From Microbacteriaceae bacterium PS02070 (GTDB lineage: Bacteria; Actinomycetota; Actinomycetes; Actinomycetales; Microbacteriaceae), in contig JASCPE010000004.1 of assembly GCA_029959865.1 (NCBI GenBank), forward strand, positions 62,001-126,000: a DNA stretch of 64,000 bases. Direction: 5' to 3'. Shown here piece after piece: positions 41,922 to 51,812 of this stretch. The position numbers were made by a program, and so were the translations under genes. The notes beneath the pieces are model-generated. The model was given only the letters and a program-made list of their open reading frames with translations, was not told the origin of the DNA and did not search any database. Position 1 is the stretch's first letter; each line of letters opens with the position of its first letter.

Positions 41922-44900
41922 ATGCACCTGAAGAGCGTGACGCTCAAGGGCTTCAAGTCCTTCGCCCAAGCCACCACTTTCGCCTTCGAACCAGGCGTTA
42001 CCGCCATCGTGGGGCCGAACGGTTCGGGAAAGTCCAACGTCGTCGATGCCCTGGCATGGGTCATGGGTGAGCAGGGTGCAAAAACGCTCCGTGGCGGGAA
42101 GATGGAGGACGTCATCTTCGCCGGGACCTCCACTCGCGGGCCACTCGGACGCGCAGAGGTGCAGCTCACGATCGACAACAGCGATGGCGCCCTGCCGATC
42201 GAATACGCCGAGGTCACGATCTCCCGCACACTGTTTCGCAACGGCGCGAGCGAGTACGCGATCAATGGCGAAGGCTGCCGGCTTCTCGACGTTCAGGAAC
42301 TCCTGAGTGACTCTGGGCTTGGCCGTGAGATGCACGTCATCGTGGGGCAGGGACGCCTGGACACTGTGCTGCAGGCAAGTCCCGAAGACAGGCGCGGCTT
42401 CATCGAGGAAGCGGCGGGGATTCTCAAGCATCGCCGCCGCAAAGAGAAGACCGTCCGCAAGCTCGCCTCGATGGAGGCGAATCTCACCCGCCTGAACGAC
42501 CTCGCCGGTGAACTCCGACGACAGCTCAAGCCCCTCGGTAAGCAGGCAGAGATCGCTCGGGAGGCAGCGACCATTGCCGCGGTCGTCCGCGACGCGAAGT
42601 CACGCCTGTTTGCCGATGAGCTCGTCGGTCTTCGCGCGCAGCTCGACGATCACGCTCGCACTGAGCAGGAGCGGGCCGCAGAACGTCAGGTACTCCAGGA
42701 CCAGGCGCGCCACCTGCGTGGACGAATTGAAGACCTTGAGACCCAGCAGCGATCGGAAGCCGTCGACGCGGCCCGCGGCACCACGTTCGCATTGGAGCAG
42801 GCACAGGCGCGGCTGCGTTCCCTGTACACCCTCGCCGGACAACGAGTCGCGCTTCTGGAAGACCGCGAGATCGATCCGGGTGAGTCGGTGACCGTCACCC
42901 CCGCGGTGATCGACGAGGCGCGCGCAGAGATCGACGAGATCGCCGGTGGACTCGGCGATGCCGAAGACGCGGCGGCTGCCTCGACCCGCGCGGTGATCCG
43001 CGCTCGCGCGGAACTGGATGCGCTGGATGAGGATATCGCCGCGCAGAGCGCGCTCGTCTCGGAACACGACATGCGGCTCACCTCGCTCCGGGGCGCAGCG
43101 GAGACCGCGCGTGGGCGACTGGACGCGGTGTTGGCAGCGGTTGACCGGCAACAGCGTGCACTCGACGCCGCGATCGAGCGTCGTACCCATGCCGAAGCCG
43201 AGCAGGCGAAGATCGACCCGCAGGCGGTGACTTCCGGCGAGGGGGAGAGCTTCGCGGCCGACTATGAGCGGGCTCAGCGCGATGCTCAGGAGGCAGAGAA
43301 CCACCTCGCAGGCATTCGTGAGCGTCTGCATGCGGCCGAGCGCGAGCGGGAGTCGCTCACGGCGGAAGTCGCTGCCCTGGGGCGTGCGCTCGACGTGCGA
43401 AACGCCGCGGCCGAGCTCATCTCGCGCGGAGGTGCGGGGATCCGTGGCCTCGTTCGGGACGCCGTCAAGGTCACTCCCGGCTTCGAGGTCGCGATCGCGG
43501 CGGCCCTGGGGGCGCTGGCCGATGGCGTGCTGGTGGAGGACATCGACACGGCGCTGCGTCTGGCGCGCGAGGCCCGTGACTCCGACCTCGGCGCGGTCGA
43601 CATCGCGATCGCATCGAGCGCACCAATGCGCGTGGACCTCGGCGGAATCGATGGCGTCACGGCGGCGAACGACGTGGTGACGGCGGACGACGGGATCCGC
43701 GGTGCGCTGGCATACGTGGCCATCGTGGACGACATGGGGTCCGCGCACGCCGCGGGTCGCGCACTGGCCGAGCGCGAGCTCGGTGCTCCCGTCACGATCG
43801 TGACGCGCGCCGGCGAGGTCATCACCGAATACACGGTGCGTGCCGGCTCCGGTGGCGGACGATCCCAGCTCGAACTGGCAGCCGAGCGCGATGCAGCGGA
43901 CGAGCGCCTGGGCGAGGTCACTGTGATCGCGGATGCGCTGCGCGAAGAGCTCACCTCCGCCCAGCAGGCCTGGGAAGGCTCGCGAGCGCGGACCGGCGCC
44001 GCGCTGAAGGCACTCCGCGAGTACGATGCGTCGCTGGCGGCACACAGCGAGAACGTGAATCGAGTGACCGTCCGCCTCGAGGCCGCCGTCGCCGAGTGCG
44101 AGCGACTGGAGGCTGGGCTGTCGCAGGCGCAGAGCACGGTCGCGGACGCGGAGGCCGCCGCGCAGGCCGCGGACCGTGCCCTCCAGACGGCGGCCGAGGC
44201 TCCGCGCCCGATCCTCGACGCAAGCGCTCGCGAAGGGCTTCTCGAAGCGCTGGAGAACGCTCGAGAGGCAGAGCTTCGCGCGCGGCTCGACGTCGAGACG
44301 CTGAAGGAGCGCGTGCGTGCGGGTGAGGCGCGAGTGGTGCAGCTGGAGCAGCAGCGCTCGCGCGAGCAGCGCGCGCGCGAGGACGCGGCGCGCCGTGCCG
44401 TGACGCGGCGTGCGCAAAGGGAGATCGCAGCGAACGTCGCCGCACAACTCCCGTCGCTGCTGGATAGTGTCGACCGCTCCGTGTCGCAGGCGCGAGTGGA
44501 GTTGCAGCTGGCCGAGCAGAGCCGAACTGCCGTGACAGAGGAGCTGCAGACCCTCAGAAGTCAGGACGCCATCGTCCGCGAGCGGCTTGCAGGGCTCACG
44601 GAGAGTGTGCATGGCCTGGAACTGCAGATGCACGAGAAGCGACTGCACGTGGCCAGCCTGCTCGAACGAGTCGCCTCTGAACTGAGCCTGGACGAACATA
44701 TTCTAATCGAGGAATACGGCCCGGGGGAGCTCGTTCCGGGCGAGACAGACCAAGATGAAGCGCGTCCGTTCGACCGTGCCGAACAACGACGGCGCCTCCA
44801 AGACGCGGAACGGAAGCTCGGTCAGCTCGGACGGGTGAACCCACTCGCGTTGGAGGAGTTCGCAGCGCTGGAGCAGCGCCACGCGTTCCTCACGGATCAG

Positions 44901-45434
44901 CTCGCAGATCTCACGCAGACCCGCGCCGACCTCCTTACCATCATCGACGAGCTCGACGAGCGGATGCAGACGATCTTTCTTGCCGCGTTCGATGACACGA
45001 AGACGGCGTTCGGCGAGGTCTTTCCGATCCTGTTCCCCGGCGGAACCGGTTCGATCGCGCTCACGGACCCCGGGAATCCGCTCACGACGGGGATTGAGGT
45101 CTCGGTGCGGCCGGTCGGTAAGAAGATCGAGCGGCTTTCCCTGCTCTCCGGTGGGGAGCGATCGTTGGCGGCGGTGGCGCTCCTGACGGCGATCTTCAAG
45201 GCGCGCCCGAGCCCGTTCTACATCCTGGACGAGGTGGAAGCGGCCTTGGACGACGCCAACCTCGGACGACTCCTGGGCGTGTTCGAGCAGCTGCGCGCGT
45301 CCAGCCAACTCATCGTCATCACGCACCAGAAGCGGACGATGGAGATCGCCGATGCGCTCTACGGCGTCTCGATGCGCCAGGACGGTGTGTCGGCCGTGGT
45401 CGGGCAGCGTATCCGGGAGACAGAAAAGGTCTGA
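41922..45434 (+). CDS. smc: chromosome segregation ATPase SMC
   Basis: This 1170-residue protein forms the condensin core that compacts and separates chromosomes. The N-terminal Walker A GPNGSGKSN is at 31-39. Long coiled coils flank a hinge domain (about 500-650, ELISRGGAGIRGLVRDAVKVTPGFEVAIAAALG onward). The C-terminal ATPase half has the ABC signature LSGGERSLAAVALL and Walker B FYILDEVEAALDDANL. ATG at 41922 has GGAGG upstream; a TACGGT box lies at 41886-41891. The gene is followed by a hairpin at its own stop codon. Confidence 0.97.
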   Translation: MHLKSVTLKGFKSFAQATTFAFEPGVTAIVGPNGSGKSNVVDALAWVMGEQGAKTLRGGKMEDVIFAGTSTRGPLGRAEVQLTIDNSDGALPIEYAEVTISRTLFRNGASEYAINGEGCRLLDVQELLSDSGLGREMHVIVGQGRLDTVLQASPEDRRGFIEEAAGILKHRRRKEKTVRKLASMEANLTRLNDLAGELRRQLKPLGKQAEIAREAATIAAVVRDAKSRLFADELVGLRAQLDDHARTEQERAAERQVLQDQARHLRGRIEDLETQQRSEAVDAARGTTFALEQAQARLRSLYTLAGQRVALLEDREIDPGESVTVTPAVIDEARAEIDEIAGGLGDAEDAAAASTRAVIRARAELDALDEDIAAQSALVSEHDMRLTSLRGAAETARGRLDAVLAAVDRQQRALDAAIERRTHAEAEQAKIDPQAVTSGEGESFAADYERAQRDAQEAENHLAGIRERLHAAERERESLTAEVAALGRALDVRNAAAELISRGGAGIRGLVRDAVKVTPGFEVAIAAALGALADGVLVEDIDTALRLAREARDSDLGAVDIAIASSAPMRVDLGGIDGVTAANDVVTADDGIRGALAYVAIVDDMGSAHAAGRALAERELGAPVTIVTRAGEVITEYTVRAGSGGGRSQLELAAERDAADERLGEVTVIADALREELTSAQQAWEGSRARTGAALKALREYDASLAAHSENVNRVTVRLEAAVAECERLEAGLSQAQSTVADAEAAAQAADRALQTAAEAPRPILDASAREGLLEALENAREAELRARLDVETLKERVRAGEARVVQLEQQRSREQRAREDAARRAVTRRAQREIAANVAAQLPSLLDSVDRSVSQARVELQLAEQSRTAVTEELQTLRSQDAIVRERLAGLTESVHGLELQMHEKRLHVASLLERVASELSLDEHILIEEYGPGELVPGETDQDEARPFDRAEQRRRLQDAERKLGQLGRVNPLALEEFAALEQRHAFLTDQLADLTQTRADLLTIIDELDERMQTIFLAAFDDTKTAFGEVFPILFPGGTGSIALTDPGNPLTTGIEVSVRPVGKKIERLSLLSGGERSLAAVALLTAIFKARPSPFYILDEVEAALDDANLGRLLGVFEQLRASSQLIVITHQKRTMEIADALYGVSMRQDGVSAVVGQRIRETEKV

Positions 45435-45464
45435 CCCCCGCCGCAGCAGCGCCGAGGGTCAGAC
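45429..45464. terminator. hairpin at the smc stop, between convergent genes
   Basis: GTCTGACCC (45429-45437, containing the smc TGA) pairs perfectly with GGGTCAGAC (45456-45464). It is a likely bidirectional terminator for smc and the convergent lipoprotein gene. Confidence 0.65.
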
Positions 45465-45479
45465 AGTCCCACTGTGCGG

Positions 45480-46019
45480 TCAGGTCGTGGGGGTGGAGAT
45501 GGGTGCGCCACACAGTTCTGCGAAGCTCGCATCCGCGTCCTCGATGGCCGTTTGGGCAGAATCAGCGTCGGTCTGAAGCTGGGCGGGGTCGGTCCCGGCC
45601 TCGACCTGCTCGTAGAGAGGGATGTACTGGTCGAGGGCGTCGCCGACCGCTTCGAAACGAGCGAGAACATCGGCGTTGGCGATGTCGGTCGCGATCTCGT
45701 CGAAACCAGCCTGCACGGTCCTTTGGTAATCCAGCAGCTCCGCGGCGATCTCCGCGTTGGAGGACTCTTCGGTCGAGGTCATCTCCAGGGGGGACTCGGT
45801 CCAGAACGCTTGCACACCGTCGATCGCGACGGTGCAGGCGCCCTCGACTTCCGGGTCTGATCCGGCACCGTTTGCGGGGGGCGTGGTGGCTTCCCCCGAC
45901 TGGCTCGCGGACGTATCGGCCGGGTCCGTATCCGCAGGAGCTGGCTCGCCAGCGCAGCCGGTCAGGAGCAGAAGAGCGGCTGTCGCGCCGATCAGCCCCG
46001 TGCGTGTGCGTGTGTTCAT
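45480..46019 (-). CDS. putative lipoprotein of unknown function
   Basis: This 179-residue protein has a lipoprotein signal peptide with lipobox LTGC (Cys22), an acidic Ser/Thr/Pro linker (about 25-60) and a helical domain with two cysteines (GACTVAID, AELCGAP). It is probably membrane-anchored on the outside. ATG has GGAAGGGA upstream. No family is recognised. It converges on smc and diverges from ftsY. Confidence 0.75.
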   Translation of the reverse strand: MNTRTRTGLIGATAALLLLTGCAGEPAPADTDPADTSASQSGEATTPPANGAGSDPEVEGACTVAIDGVQAFWTESPLEMTSTEESSNAEIAAELLDYQRTVQAGFDEIATDIANADVLARFEAVGDALDQYIPLYEQVEAGTDPAQLQTDADSAQTAIEDADASFAELCGAPISTPTT

Positions 46020-46122
46020 GGTGGTCGTCCCTTCCGGCGACGTGCCGAAAGCGCGCGCCTGGCGGAGCGTATCAAATCGCCCTGCGCGTCGAACCTGGCC
46101 GCGTGTCCGTGGGAGGGCGTCC

Positions 46123-46128
46123 TAGGCT
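46123..46128 (+). promoter_or_regulatory. -10 box of a leaderless ftsY promoter
   Basis: TAGGCT ends six bases before the ftsY ATG. Confidence 0.5.
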
Positions 46129-46134
46129 GGGGGC

Positions 46135-47007
46135 ATGGCTGAGAATCCCTGGTCACTCGGACGCGCGCTGCGCGGGATGTTCGTCAAACCCACGATCGAT
46201 GACACGACGTGGGACGACCTCGAGACGGCACTCCTGACCGCCGATTTCGGCCCTGACGTGACGGAGCGCATCGTCGACGAGTTGCGCGACAAGGTCGATC
46301 GCTACCGCACGACGGATCCGCGAGACCTCCAGCGGATGCTCAAGGAGACCCTGGAGGAGCACTTCTCGAAGTTCGACACGACCCTCAAGCTCACCGAGCG
46401 TCCCGCCGTGGTTCTCGTCGTCGGTGTCAACGGGGTGGGCAAGACGACGACGATCGGGAAGTTCGCCAAGTTCCTGCAGCGCTTCGGCCGTTCTGTCGTC
46501 GTCGGCGCAGCAGACACGTTCCGCGCGGCCGCCGTCGACCAACTCGCCACCTGGGCGGAGCGCGGCGGTGCCACGATCGTGCGGCCGCAACAAGAAGGAC
46601 AGGATCCTGCGTCTGTGGCCTTCCAGACGATCGACTACGCCAAGCGCACGGGCACCGAGATCGTGCTCGTCGACACGGCGGGCCGGCTTCAATCCAAGAG
46701 TGGCCTGATGGACGAGTTGAGCAAGATCCGTCGTGTCATCGAGAAGCAGGCGCCGATCAGCGAGGTGCTCTTGGTGCTCGATGCGACGACCGGTCAGAAC
46801 GGGGTCGCGCAGGCGGAGGCATTCCTGCAACACGCTGGCGTCACCGGTCTTGTCATCACCAAGCTGGACGGCTCCGCAAGGGGTGGGTTCATTCTCGCGG
46901 TTCAAGAGCGCACGGGGATCCCGGTCAAGTTGCTGGGGCAGGGTGAGGGAATCGGGGATCTGACCGGCTTCACGCCGCACGTCTTCGCGGCCGCGCTGGT
47001 CGACTGA
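46135..47007 (+). CDS. ftsY: signal recognition particle receptor FtsY
   Basis: This 290-residue SRP-type GTPase docks the Ffh-ribosome complex at the membrane. It consists of N and G domains only, without the long acidic A domain of enteric FtsY. The G1 loop GVNGVGKTTTIGKFA, DTFRAAAVDQL, DTAGRLQ and TKLDGSARGGFIL are intact. The partner gene ffh lies 1.2 kb downstream, separated by a DUF2004 gene and a TetR gene. Confidence 0.96.
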   Translation: MAENPWSLGRALRGMFVKPTIDDTTWDDLETALLTADFGPDVTERIVDELRDKVDRYRTTDPRDLQRMLKETLEEHFSKFDTTLKLTERPAVVLVVGVNGVGKTTTIGKFAKFLQRFGRSVVVGAADTFRAAAVDQLATWAERGGATIVRPQQEGQDPASVAFQTIDYAKRTGTEIVLVDTAGRLQSKSGLMDELSKIRRVIEKQAPISEVLLVLDATTGQNGVAQAEAFLQHAGVTGLVITKLDGSARGGFILAVQERTGIPVKLLGQGEGIGDLTGFTPHVFAAALVD

Positions 47008-47063
47008 TCGCGACATGCCGCGAGAGGCTAGTGTCATCGGCGCGAGGCTGGTTTCATAAGGTC

Positions 47064-47564
47064 ATGGCGATCGAGCACGACTACTTCGGGCTTTTGGAGT
47101 CCGGCCCCGACGGTTCGATCTTCTGGTCCGAGAACGTCGACTTCGCAGATCAGACGGTCACCGTGGATCTCACCGCGCCCGATCAGGACGACGTCTCCGC
47201 CGACGCGCTCGATGTCGCAGCCGCCATGATCTCGTCTCTGGAATCCATCGATCTGCAGGCACGCAACGCGATGGTCTCCGAGCTCGATGACCGCACGAGC
47301 GAGGTGACGGAGTTCATCCTCCAGCAGCAGGAAGCGCTGGGCGAGGACATCGAGGACTTCCTCGTCGACATCTCCGGCGATCAACACGTCGACGTCATCC
47401 GCTCACTCCAACTGGTGAGCATGACGATCCTTGCTGACGAGCACGGCGGTGAGGACCCCTTTGCGGTCCTGGAGTACGCACTCGACCCCGACGAAACTGA
47501 GGACGTGCTTCTGGTGAACCTCCGTAGCGACGGAACCGTCCAATCCGTCACCAGCGCCGACTGA
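47064..47564 (+). CDS. DUF2004 domain protein
   Basis: This 166-residue acidic cytosolic protein opens with MAIEHDYFGLLESG, the typical start of the DUF2004 family. Its central part DVAAAMISSLESIDLQARNAM and the DPDETEDVLLVNL segment also fit. The function is unknown. ATG at 47064 is preferred to one at 47031 because conserved residues begin here and AAGG lies upstream. It follows ftsY by 56 bases. Confidence 0.78.
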   Translation: MAIEHDYFGLLESGPDGSIFWSENVDFADQTVTVDLTAPDQDDVSADALDVAAAMISSLESIDLQARNAMVSELDDRTSEVTEFILQQQEALGEDIEDFLVDISGDQHVDVIRSLQLVSMTILADEHGGEDPFAVLEYALDPDETEDVLLVNLRSDGTVQSVTSAD

Positions 47565-47587
47565 CCGATTCGGGTCCGGCACCGTCA

Positions 47588-47593
47588 TAGTCT
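47588..47593 (+). promoter_or_regulatory. -10 box of a leaderless tetR promoter
   Basis: TAGTCT ends six bases before the ATG at 47600. Confidence 0.5.
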
Positions 47594-47599
47594 GAAGTC

Positions 47600-48169
47600 A
47601 TGGCTTCCGGTCGTCCCCGCGCGTCCTCGAGGGAAACCCTCGCAGACGCCGCGTGCGAGCTCTTCCTCGAGCAGGGCTACGAAGCCACTTCCGTCGGCGA
47701 CATCGCGCGGCGGGCGGGAGTGAGCCGCTCGAGCTTCTTCAACTACTTCGCCTCCAAGGCAGACATCCTCTGGTCTGGGCTCGACGCGCAGATCGAAAGA
47801 CTGGCTGAGCGCGTTCTCGCCGACGACGAGGACCTGGAAGGCGCGATCGTCGACATCGCGCTCGAGTTCACCCCGGATGCCCTCGCCCTCGCTCTCGTGC
47901 ACGGCGAGGCGATGGCGATGCAAGCCGAAGTCGAGCGCGAAGCCGCGGTGAGGCGGGCAGCGATCGCCCGCGTGGTGGCTCGCCACCTCCAGCGCGATGG
48001 TGCCACCGCCGTGCAGGCGGAAGTCGCCGGTGCCGCGTACGCCGGTGCGGTGCTCGCCGCGATCTCCGCGTGGGCGGGCGGCGGTCCGACGCGCCCGGCC
48101 CTGCGCGACACTCTCGCGGAGGCCATCTCGATTGCGTCACGCACGCGAACCCCGCCCGCCGACGCGTAG
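47600..48169 (+). CDS. TetR-family transcription regulator
   Basis: This 189-residue regulator has an N-terminal HTH (ACELFLEQGYEATSVGDIARRAGVSRSSFFNYFASKADILW, about 18-58) and an alanine-rich helical ligand domain. It has no divergent partner, so its target is unclear; it may regulate itself or an unlinked gene. The gene is inserted between the SRP genes ftsY and ffh. Confidence 0.88.
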   Translation: MASGRPRASSRETLADAACELFLEQGYEATSVGDIARRAGVSRSSFFNYFASKADILWSGLDAQIERLAERVLADDEDLEGAIVDIALEFTPDALALALVHGEAMAMQAEVEREAAVRRAAIARVVARHLQRDGATAVQAEVAGAAYAGAVLAAISAWAGGGPTRPALRDTLAEAISIASRTRTPPADA

Positions 48170-48220
48170 CGCGCCGATCGGCCCTGATCCTCGATCGCGC
48201 TCGCGTATCCTGGAGTGATC

Positions 48221-49777
48221 ATGGCAACTTTCGGCACGCTCTCTGACCGCCTCACAGAGACCTTCCGCAATCTCCGCACCAAGGGCAAGCTCACGCCCGC
48301 CGACGTCGACGGGACCGTTCGCGAGATCCGTCGTGCTCTTCTGGACGCGGACGTCGCGCTCGAGGTCGTGAAGGAGTTCTCCGCGAAGATCCGGGAGCGT
48401 GCACTCGGAGACGAGGTCAACCGTGCGCTGAATCCGGCGCAGCAGGTCGTCCAGATCGTCAATGAGGAGCTCGTCGAGATCCTCGGCGGCCAACAGCGTC
48501 GCCTCCAGTTCGCGAAGACCTCGCCGACGGTGATCATGCTCGCGGGCCTGCAGGGCTCGGGTAAGACGACCTTCGCGGGCAAGCTGGCCCGGATGCTGGA
48601 GAAGGACGGTCATACGCCGCTCCTCATCGCGGCCGACCTCCAGCGCCCGAACGCCGTGAACCAGCTTCAGGTGGTTGCAGGTCAGGCGGGCGCGGCGATC
48701 TTTGCTCCGGAGCCCGGCAATGGCGTCGGCGACCCCGTCCGGGTTTCGCGCGACGGCGTGGAGCACGCGCGCCGCCAGCAGCACGACGTCGTCATCATCG
48801 ATACAGCCGGGCGACTCGGCGTCGATGCCGAACTGATGAAGCAGGCCGCCGATATCCGGCGCGCGACCTCCCCAGACGAGGTGCTCTTCGTCATCGACGC
48901 CATGATCGGTCAAGATGCGGTCAACACCGCCCGCGCGTTCCAGGAGGGCGTCGACTTCACGGGTGTCGTGCTGAGCAAGCTCGATGGCGACGCTCGAGGC
49001 GGCGCCGCGCTGTCGGTTGCTTCTGTCACCGGCCGGCCGATCATCTATGCATCCACGGGTGAAGGCCTCGACGACCTCGAAGCATTCCACCCCGACCGGA
49101 TGGCCAGTCGGATCCTCGACCTCGGTGACATCCTCACCCTCATCGAACAGGCACAGAGCGCGTTCGACGAGGAGGAGGCGCGAAAGATCGCCGACAAGCT
49201 CGCGACCGAGCAGTTCACTCTTGAGGACTTCCTCGGTCAGCTCCAGCAGATGCGCAAGATGGGCTCGATGAAGAAGATGCTCGGAATGCTGCCTGGTATG
49301 GGGCAGATGAAGAGCCAGCTCGAGAACTTCGACGAGCGCGAGATCGACCGCACCGAAGCCATCATCCGCTCCATGACACCGGTGGAGCGCCGCAACCCCA
49401 AGATCCTCAACGGATCCCGCCGTCTGCGGATCGCGCGCGGCTCGGGCATGACCGTGACCGACGTCAATCAGCTCGTTCAGCGCTTCGACCAGGCGGCGAA
49501 GATGATGAAGACCGTCGCGCGCGGGGGAGTCCCGAACGTCCCCGGCATGGGACCGATGGGCGGTAAGCCGGGGGCGTCCAGCAAGCGCGGTAAGCAGAAG
49601 AAGCAGCAGGGATCGCGTTCGGGGAATCCCGCGAAGCGCGCCGCGGAGAATGCTCAGCGGCCCGCTGTGCCCGCGGCGGGAAGCGGTTCCGGATTCGGCC
49701 TCGGTGCCGGCGCCGGTGCCGCGCAGCCGAGCGAAAGCGACCTCGCCGAGATCCAGAAGCTCTTCGGCAAGGGCTGA
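48221..49777 (+). CDS. ffh: signal recognition particle protein Ffh
   Basis: This 518-residue SRP54 GTPase binds 4.5S RNA and signal sequences. The NG domains carry GLQGSGKTTFAGKLA, DTAGRLGVDAELM and KLDGDARGGAALS. The methionine-rich M domain (about 320-440) contains the RNA-binding RIARGSGMTVTDVNQLVQRF. A basic and glycine-rich tail of about 70 residues follows. ATG at 48221 has GGAG five bases upstream. Confidence 0.96.
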   Translation: MATFGTLSDRLTETFRNLRTKGKLTPADVDGTVREIRRALLDADVALEVVKEFSAKIRERALGDEVNRALNPAQQVVQIVNEELVEILGGQQRRLQFAKTSPTVIMLAGLQGSGKTTFAGKLARMLEKDGHTPLLIAADLQRPNAVNQLQVVAGQAGAAIFAPEPGNGVGDPVRVSRDGVEHARRQQHDVVIIDTAGRLGVDAELMKQAADIRRATSPDEVLFVIDAMIGQDAVNTARAFQEGVDFTGVVLSKLDGDARGGAALSVASVTGRPIIYASTGEGLDDLEAFHPDRMASRILDLGDILTLIEQAQSAFDEEEARKIADKLATEQFTLEDFLGQLQQMRKMGSMKKMLGMLPGMGQMKSQLENFDEREIDRTEAIIRSMTPVERRNPKILNGSRRLRIARGSGMTVTDVNQLVQRFDQAAKMMKTVARGGVPNVPGMGPMGGKPGASSKRGKQKKQQGSRSGNPAKRAAENAQRPAVPAAGSGSGFGLGAGAGAAQPSESDLAEIQKLFGKG

Positions 49778-49806
49778 TCGGCCGCACCGATCTCCTACAG
49801 GTGAGT

Positions 49807-50970
49807 TCAGCCGCCGAGCGCGGCGAGGTGGTCGCGGAGCGTGGGTCCGGCACGGAACTCGCGAATGAGGTGCTGAACGACCTCGCGCAGGTCACCACCG
49901 GCGGCGTCGGCCACGAGGAGTTGCCGTGAGTAGCTTGCACCCTGCGAGAGGATGCTCTCGATCCCGCCGAATTCGCGCGAGCAGTTGAGCTCCGCGGCAA
50001 TGGGCGCAAGTTGCTCTACGGTCTCGCGCAGGTGGTCGACGACAGGCCGCTGAGTGCCGCTCGGATCGACGATGACCTCCGCCTCCAGGCCGTACCGAGC
50101 CGATCGCCACTTGTTCTCCCGGATGAACCACGGTGGGATGCGCTCCAACGTCTTCCCCTCGTCGAGCTCACGGGAGAAGTGTTCGACCAGCACCTGCACG
50201 AGCGAGGCGACCGCGGCCAGCTCGGGCAGCGTCGACATCCCGTCGCAGGCTCGGACTTCGATCGTGCCCCAGCGCGGCGCGGGGCGAATGTCCCAGCGAA
50301 CTTCGGTGACGTCTTTCATGACCCCGGTGCGCACCATGTCGTCGAGGTAGCGTTCGAACTCTTGCCAGGAATCCAATGCCCACGGCAGTCCGGCGGTCGG
50401 CAGCTGCTGGAAGACCAGGGCGCGATTGCTGGCATAACCCGTACGCTCGCCCGCCCAGAACGGGCTGGAGGCAGAGAGGGCTTGAAGGTGGGGCAGATAG
50501 GTCGACAACGCGCCGATGATCGGGAAGACCTTCTCGACCGCTTCGACGCCGACGTGCACGTGGATTCCCCAGATCATCATGTTGCGTCCCCACCACTGGG
50601 TGCGCTCGATGAGGCTGTGATATCGCGTCTTGTCGGTGACCTGCTGGTTGTACCACTGCGCGAAGGGGTGGCTGCCGGCGCAGAGCAGCTCCACGCCGAG
50701 GGGATCGCTGACCTCGCGCACGGTCCCAATTGCGTCCACGATGTCATCGACCGCTTCGGCGACGTCGCCGCCGACTCCGCTCGTCACCTCGATCGTGTTC
50801 GTGAGCAACTCGCCCGTGACGGTGTACCGATCGCCGTCGGCTTTCTCGCCGAGTGCGTCGAAGATCTCGGGAGCGCGGGGAACAAGATCGCCGGTTTCCG
50901 GATCGGCAAGCATCAGTTCCCATTCGAGGCCTACCGACGAGCGCTCGGACGTGGCGAAAGTGACAGTCAC
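49807..50970 (-). CDS. YbdK-type carboxylate-amine ligase (GCS2 family)
   Basis: This 387-residue ATP-dependent ligase is related to glutamate-cysteine ligase. Family motifs include VGLEWELMLADPETG, the metal-site GELLTNTIEVTSG, GIHVHVGV, and ASSPFWAGERTGYASNRALVFQQLPTAGLP. In organisms that make mycothiol rather than glutathione, the true substrate is unknown. GTG at 50970 is chosen since conserved sequence starts at TFATSERSSVGLEWEL. It is divergent from rpsP. Confidence 0.9.
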   Translation of the reverse strand: MTVTFATSERSSVGLEWELMLADPETGDLVPRAPEIFDALGEKADGDRYTVTGELLTNTIEVTSGVGGDVAEAVDDIVDAIGTVREVSDPLGVELLCAGSHPFAQWYNQQVTDKTRYHSLIERTQWWGRNMMIWGIHVHVGVEAVEKVFPIIGALSTYLPHLQALSASSPFWAGERTGYASNRALVFQQLPTAGLPWALDSWQEFERYLDDMVRTGVMKDVTEVRWDIRPAPRWGTIEVRACDGMSTLPELAAVASLVQVLVEHFSRELDEGKTLERIPPWFIRENKWRSARYGLEAEVIVDPSGTQRPVVDHLRETVEQLAPIAAELNCSREFGGIESILSQGASYSRQLLVADAAGGDLREVVQHLIREFRAGPTLRDHLAALGG

Positions 50971-51001
50971 AGGGTCAGTTTGACATGCTGGGCCGTGCCG
51001 G

Positions 51002-51031
51002 TTCGCACCTACCGCAACCATCTGGCAAAAT
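51002..51031 (+). promoter_or_regulatory. possible promoter of the rpsP operon
   Basis: TTCGCA (51002-51007) and CAAAAT (51026-51031) are 18 bp apart, giving a leader of more than 110 bases before rpsP. The match is weak. Confidence 0.35.
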
Positions 51032-51154
51032 AGACCGTTGGACGCATCGCTCGACCCTCTATCCAGCCGTGTGGTCCACCGCAGAGCTTCCGCCGGGTGT
51101 GCACCCCACTCTCCAGGCGACGTTCATCACCTCATAACAGCATTCAGGAGAATT

Positions 51155-51577
51155 GTGGCTGTCAAGATCCGTTTGAAGCGCCTGGGTAAGATCCGGGCGC
51201 CCTACTACCGCATCGTCGTGGCCGACTCGCGCACCAAGCGCGATGGTCGTGTCATCGAAGAGATCGGCAAGTACCACCCCACCGAGAACCCCTCGTTCAT
51301 CGAGGTCGACTCGGACCGCGCGCAGTACTGGCTCTCCGTCGGCGCACAGCCGACCGAGCAGGTTGCCGCCATCCTCAAGCTGACCGGCGACTGGGGCAAG
51401 TTCAAGGGCGACCCGAACGCGGTCTCGACCGTGCAGGCGCCCGAGGGCAAGGCGGAGTTCACCGTCGATGCCGGCAAGAAGTCGGTCATCAAGCCCAAGG
51501 CAGAGAAGAAGGCTGAGCCGGAGGCCGCTGCGGCCGACGCCGAGGCCTCCTCCGACGCTTCGACCGAGTCGGAGTAG
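51155..51577 (+). CDS. rpsP: 30S ribosomal protein S16
   Basis: This 140-residue small-subunit protein has the S16 core [42 protein letters not shown] at the N terminus. A long Ala/Glu/Lys tail (about 108-140) is common in actinobacteria. The start is GTG with AGGAGA upstream. It is first in the rpsP-khpA-rimM-trmD operon. Confidence 0.95.
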   Translation: MAVKIRLKRLGKIRAPYYRIVVADSRTKRDGRVIEEIGKYHPTENPSFIEVDSDRAQYWLSVGAQPTEQVAAILKLTGDWGKFKGDPNAVSTVQAPEGKAEFTVDAGKKSVIKPKAEKKAEPEAAAADAEASSDASTESE

Positions 51578-51580
51578 GTC

Positions 51581-51811
51581 GTGCTCGCCGCCGCGCTCGA
51601 ACACGTCGTCAAGGGGATCGTCGATCACCCGGATGACGTCGACATCCGTGCCTCCTCCTCGCCGCGCGGGGAGGTCCTCGAGGTGCGTGTGCACCCGGAG
51701 GACCGAGGACGGGTCATCGGGCGTGGCGGCCGCACGGCAAAAGCCCTGCGCACCGTCGTGTCCGCCCTCGCCGACGGTCAGCGCGTCCGTGTCGACGTCG
51801 CGGACGACTGA
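51581..51811 (+). CDS. khpA: KH-domain RNA-binding protein
   Basis: This 76-residue single-KH protein has the GxxG loop in GRGGRTAKALRTVVSAL. KhpA-type proteins bind RNA, usually with KhpB, and affect cell division and translation. The GTG start lies three bases after the rpsP stop, and rimM begins one base after its own stop, so it is tightly embedded in the operon. Confidence 0.92.
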   Translation: MLAAALEHVVKGIVDHPDDVDIRASSSPRGEVLEVRVHPEDRGRVIGRGGRTAKALRTVVSALADGQRVRVDVADD

Positions 51812-51812
51812 G

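Noticed and set aside
42600..44699. 699-codon open frame antisense to smc
   Set aside because: Shadow of the smc coiled coil. No ribosome site and no recognisable fold.
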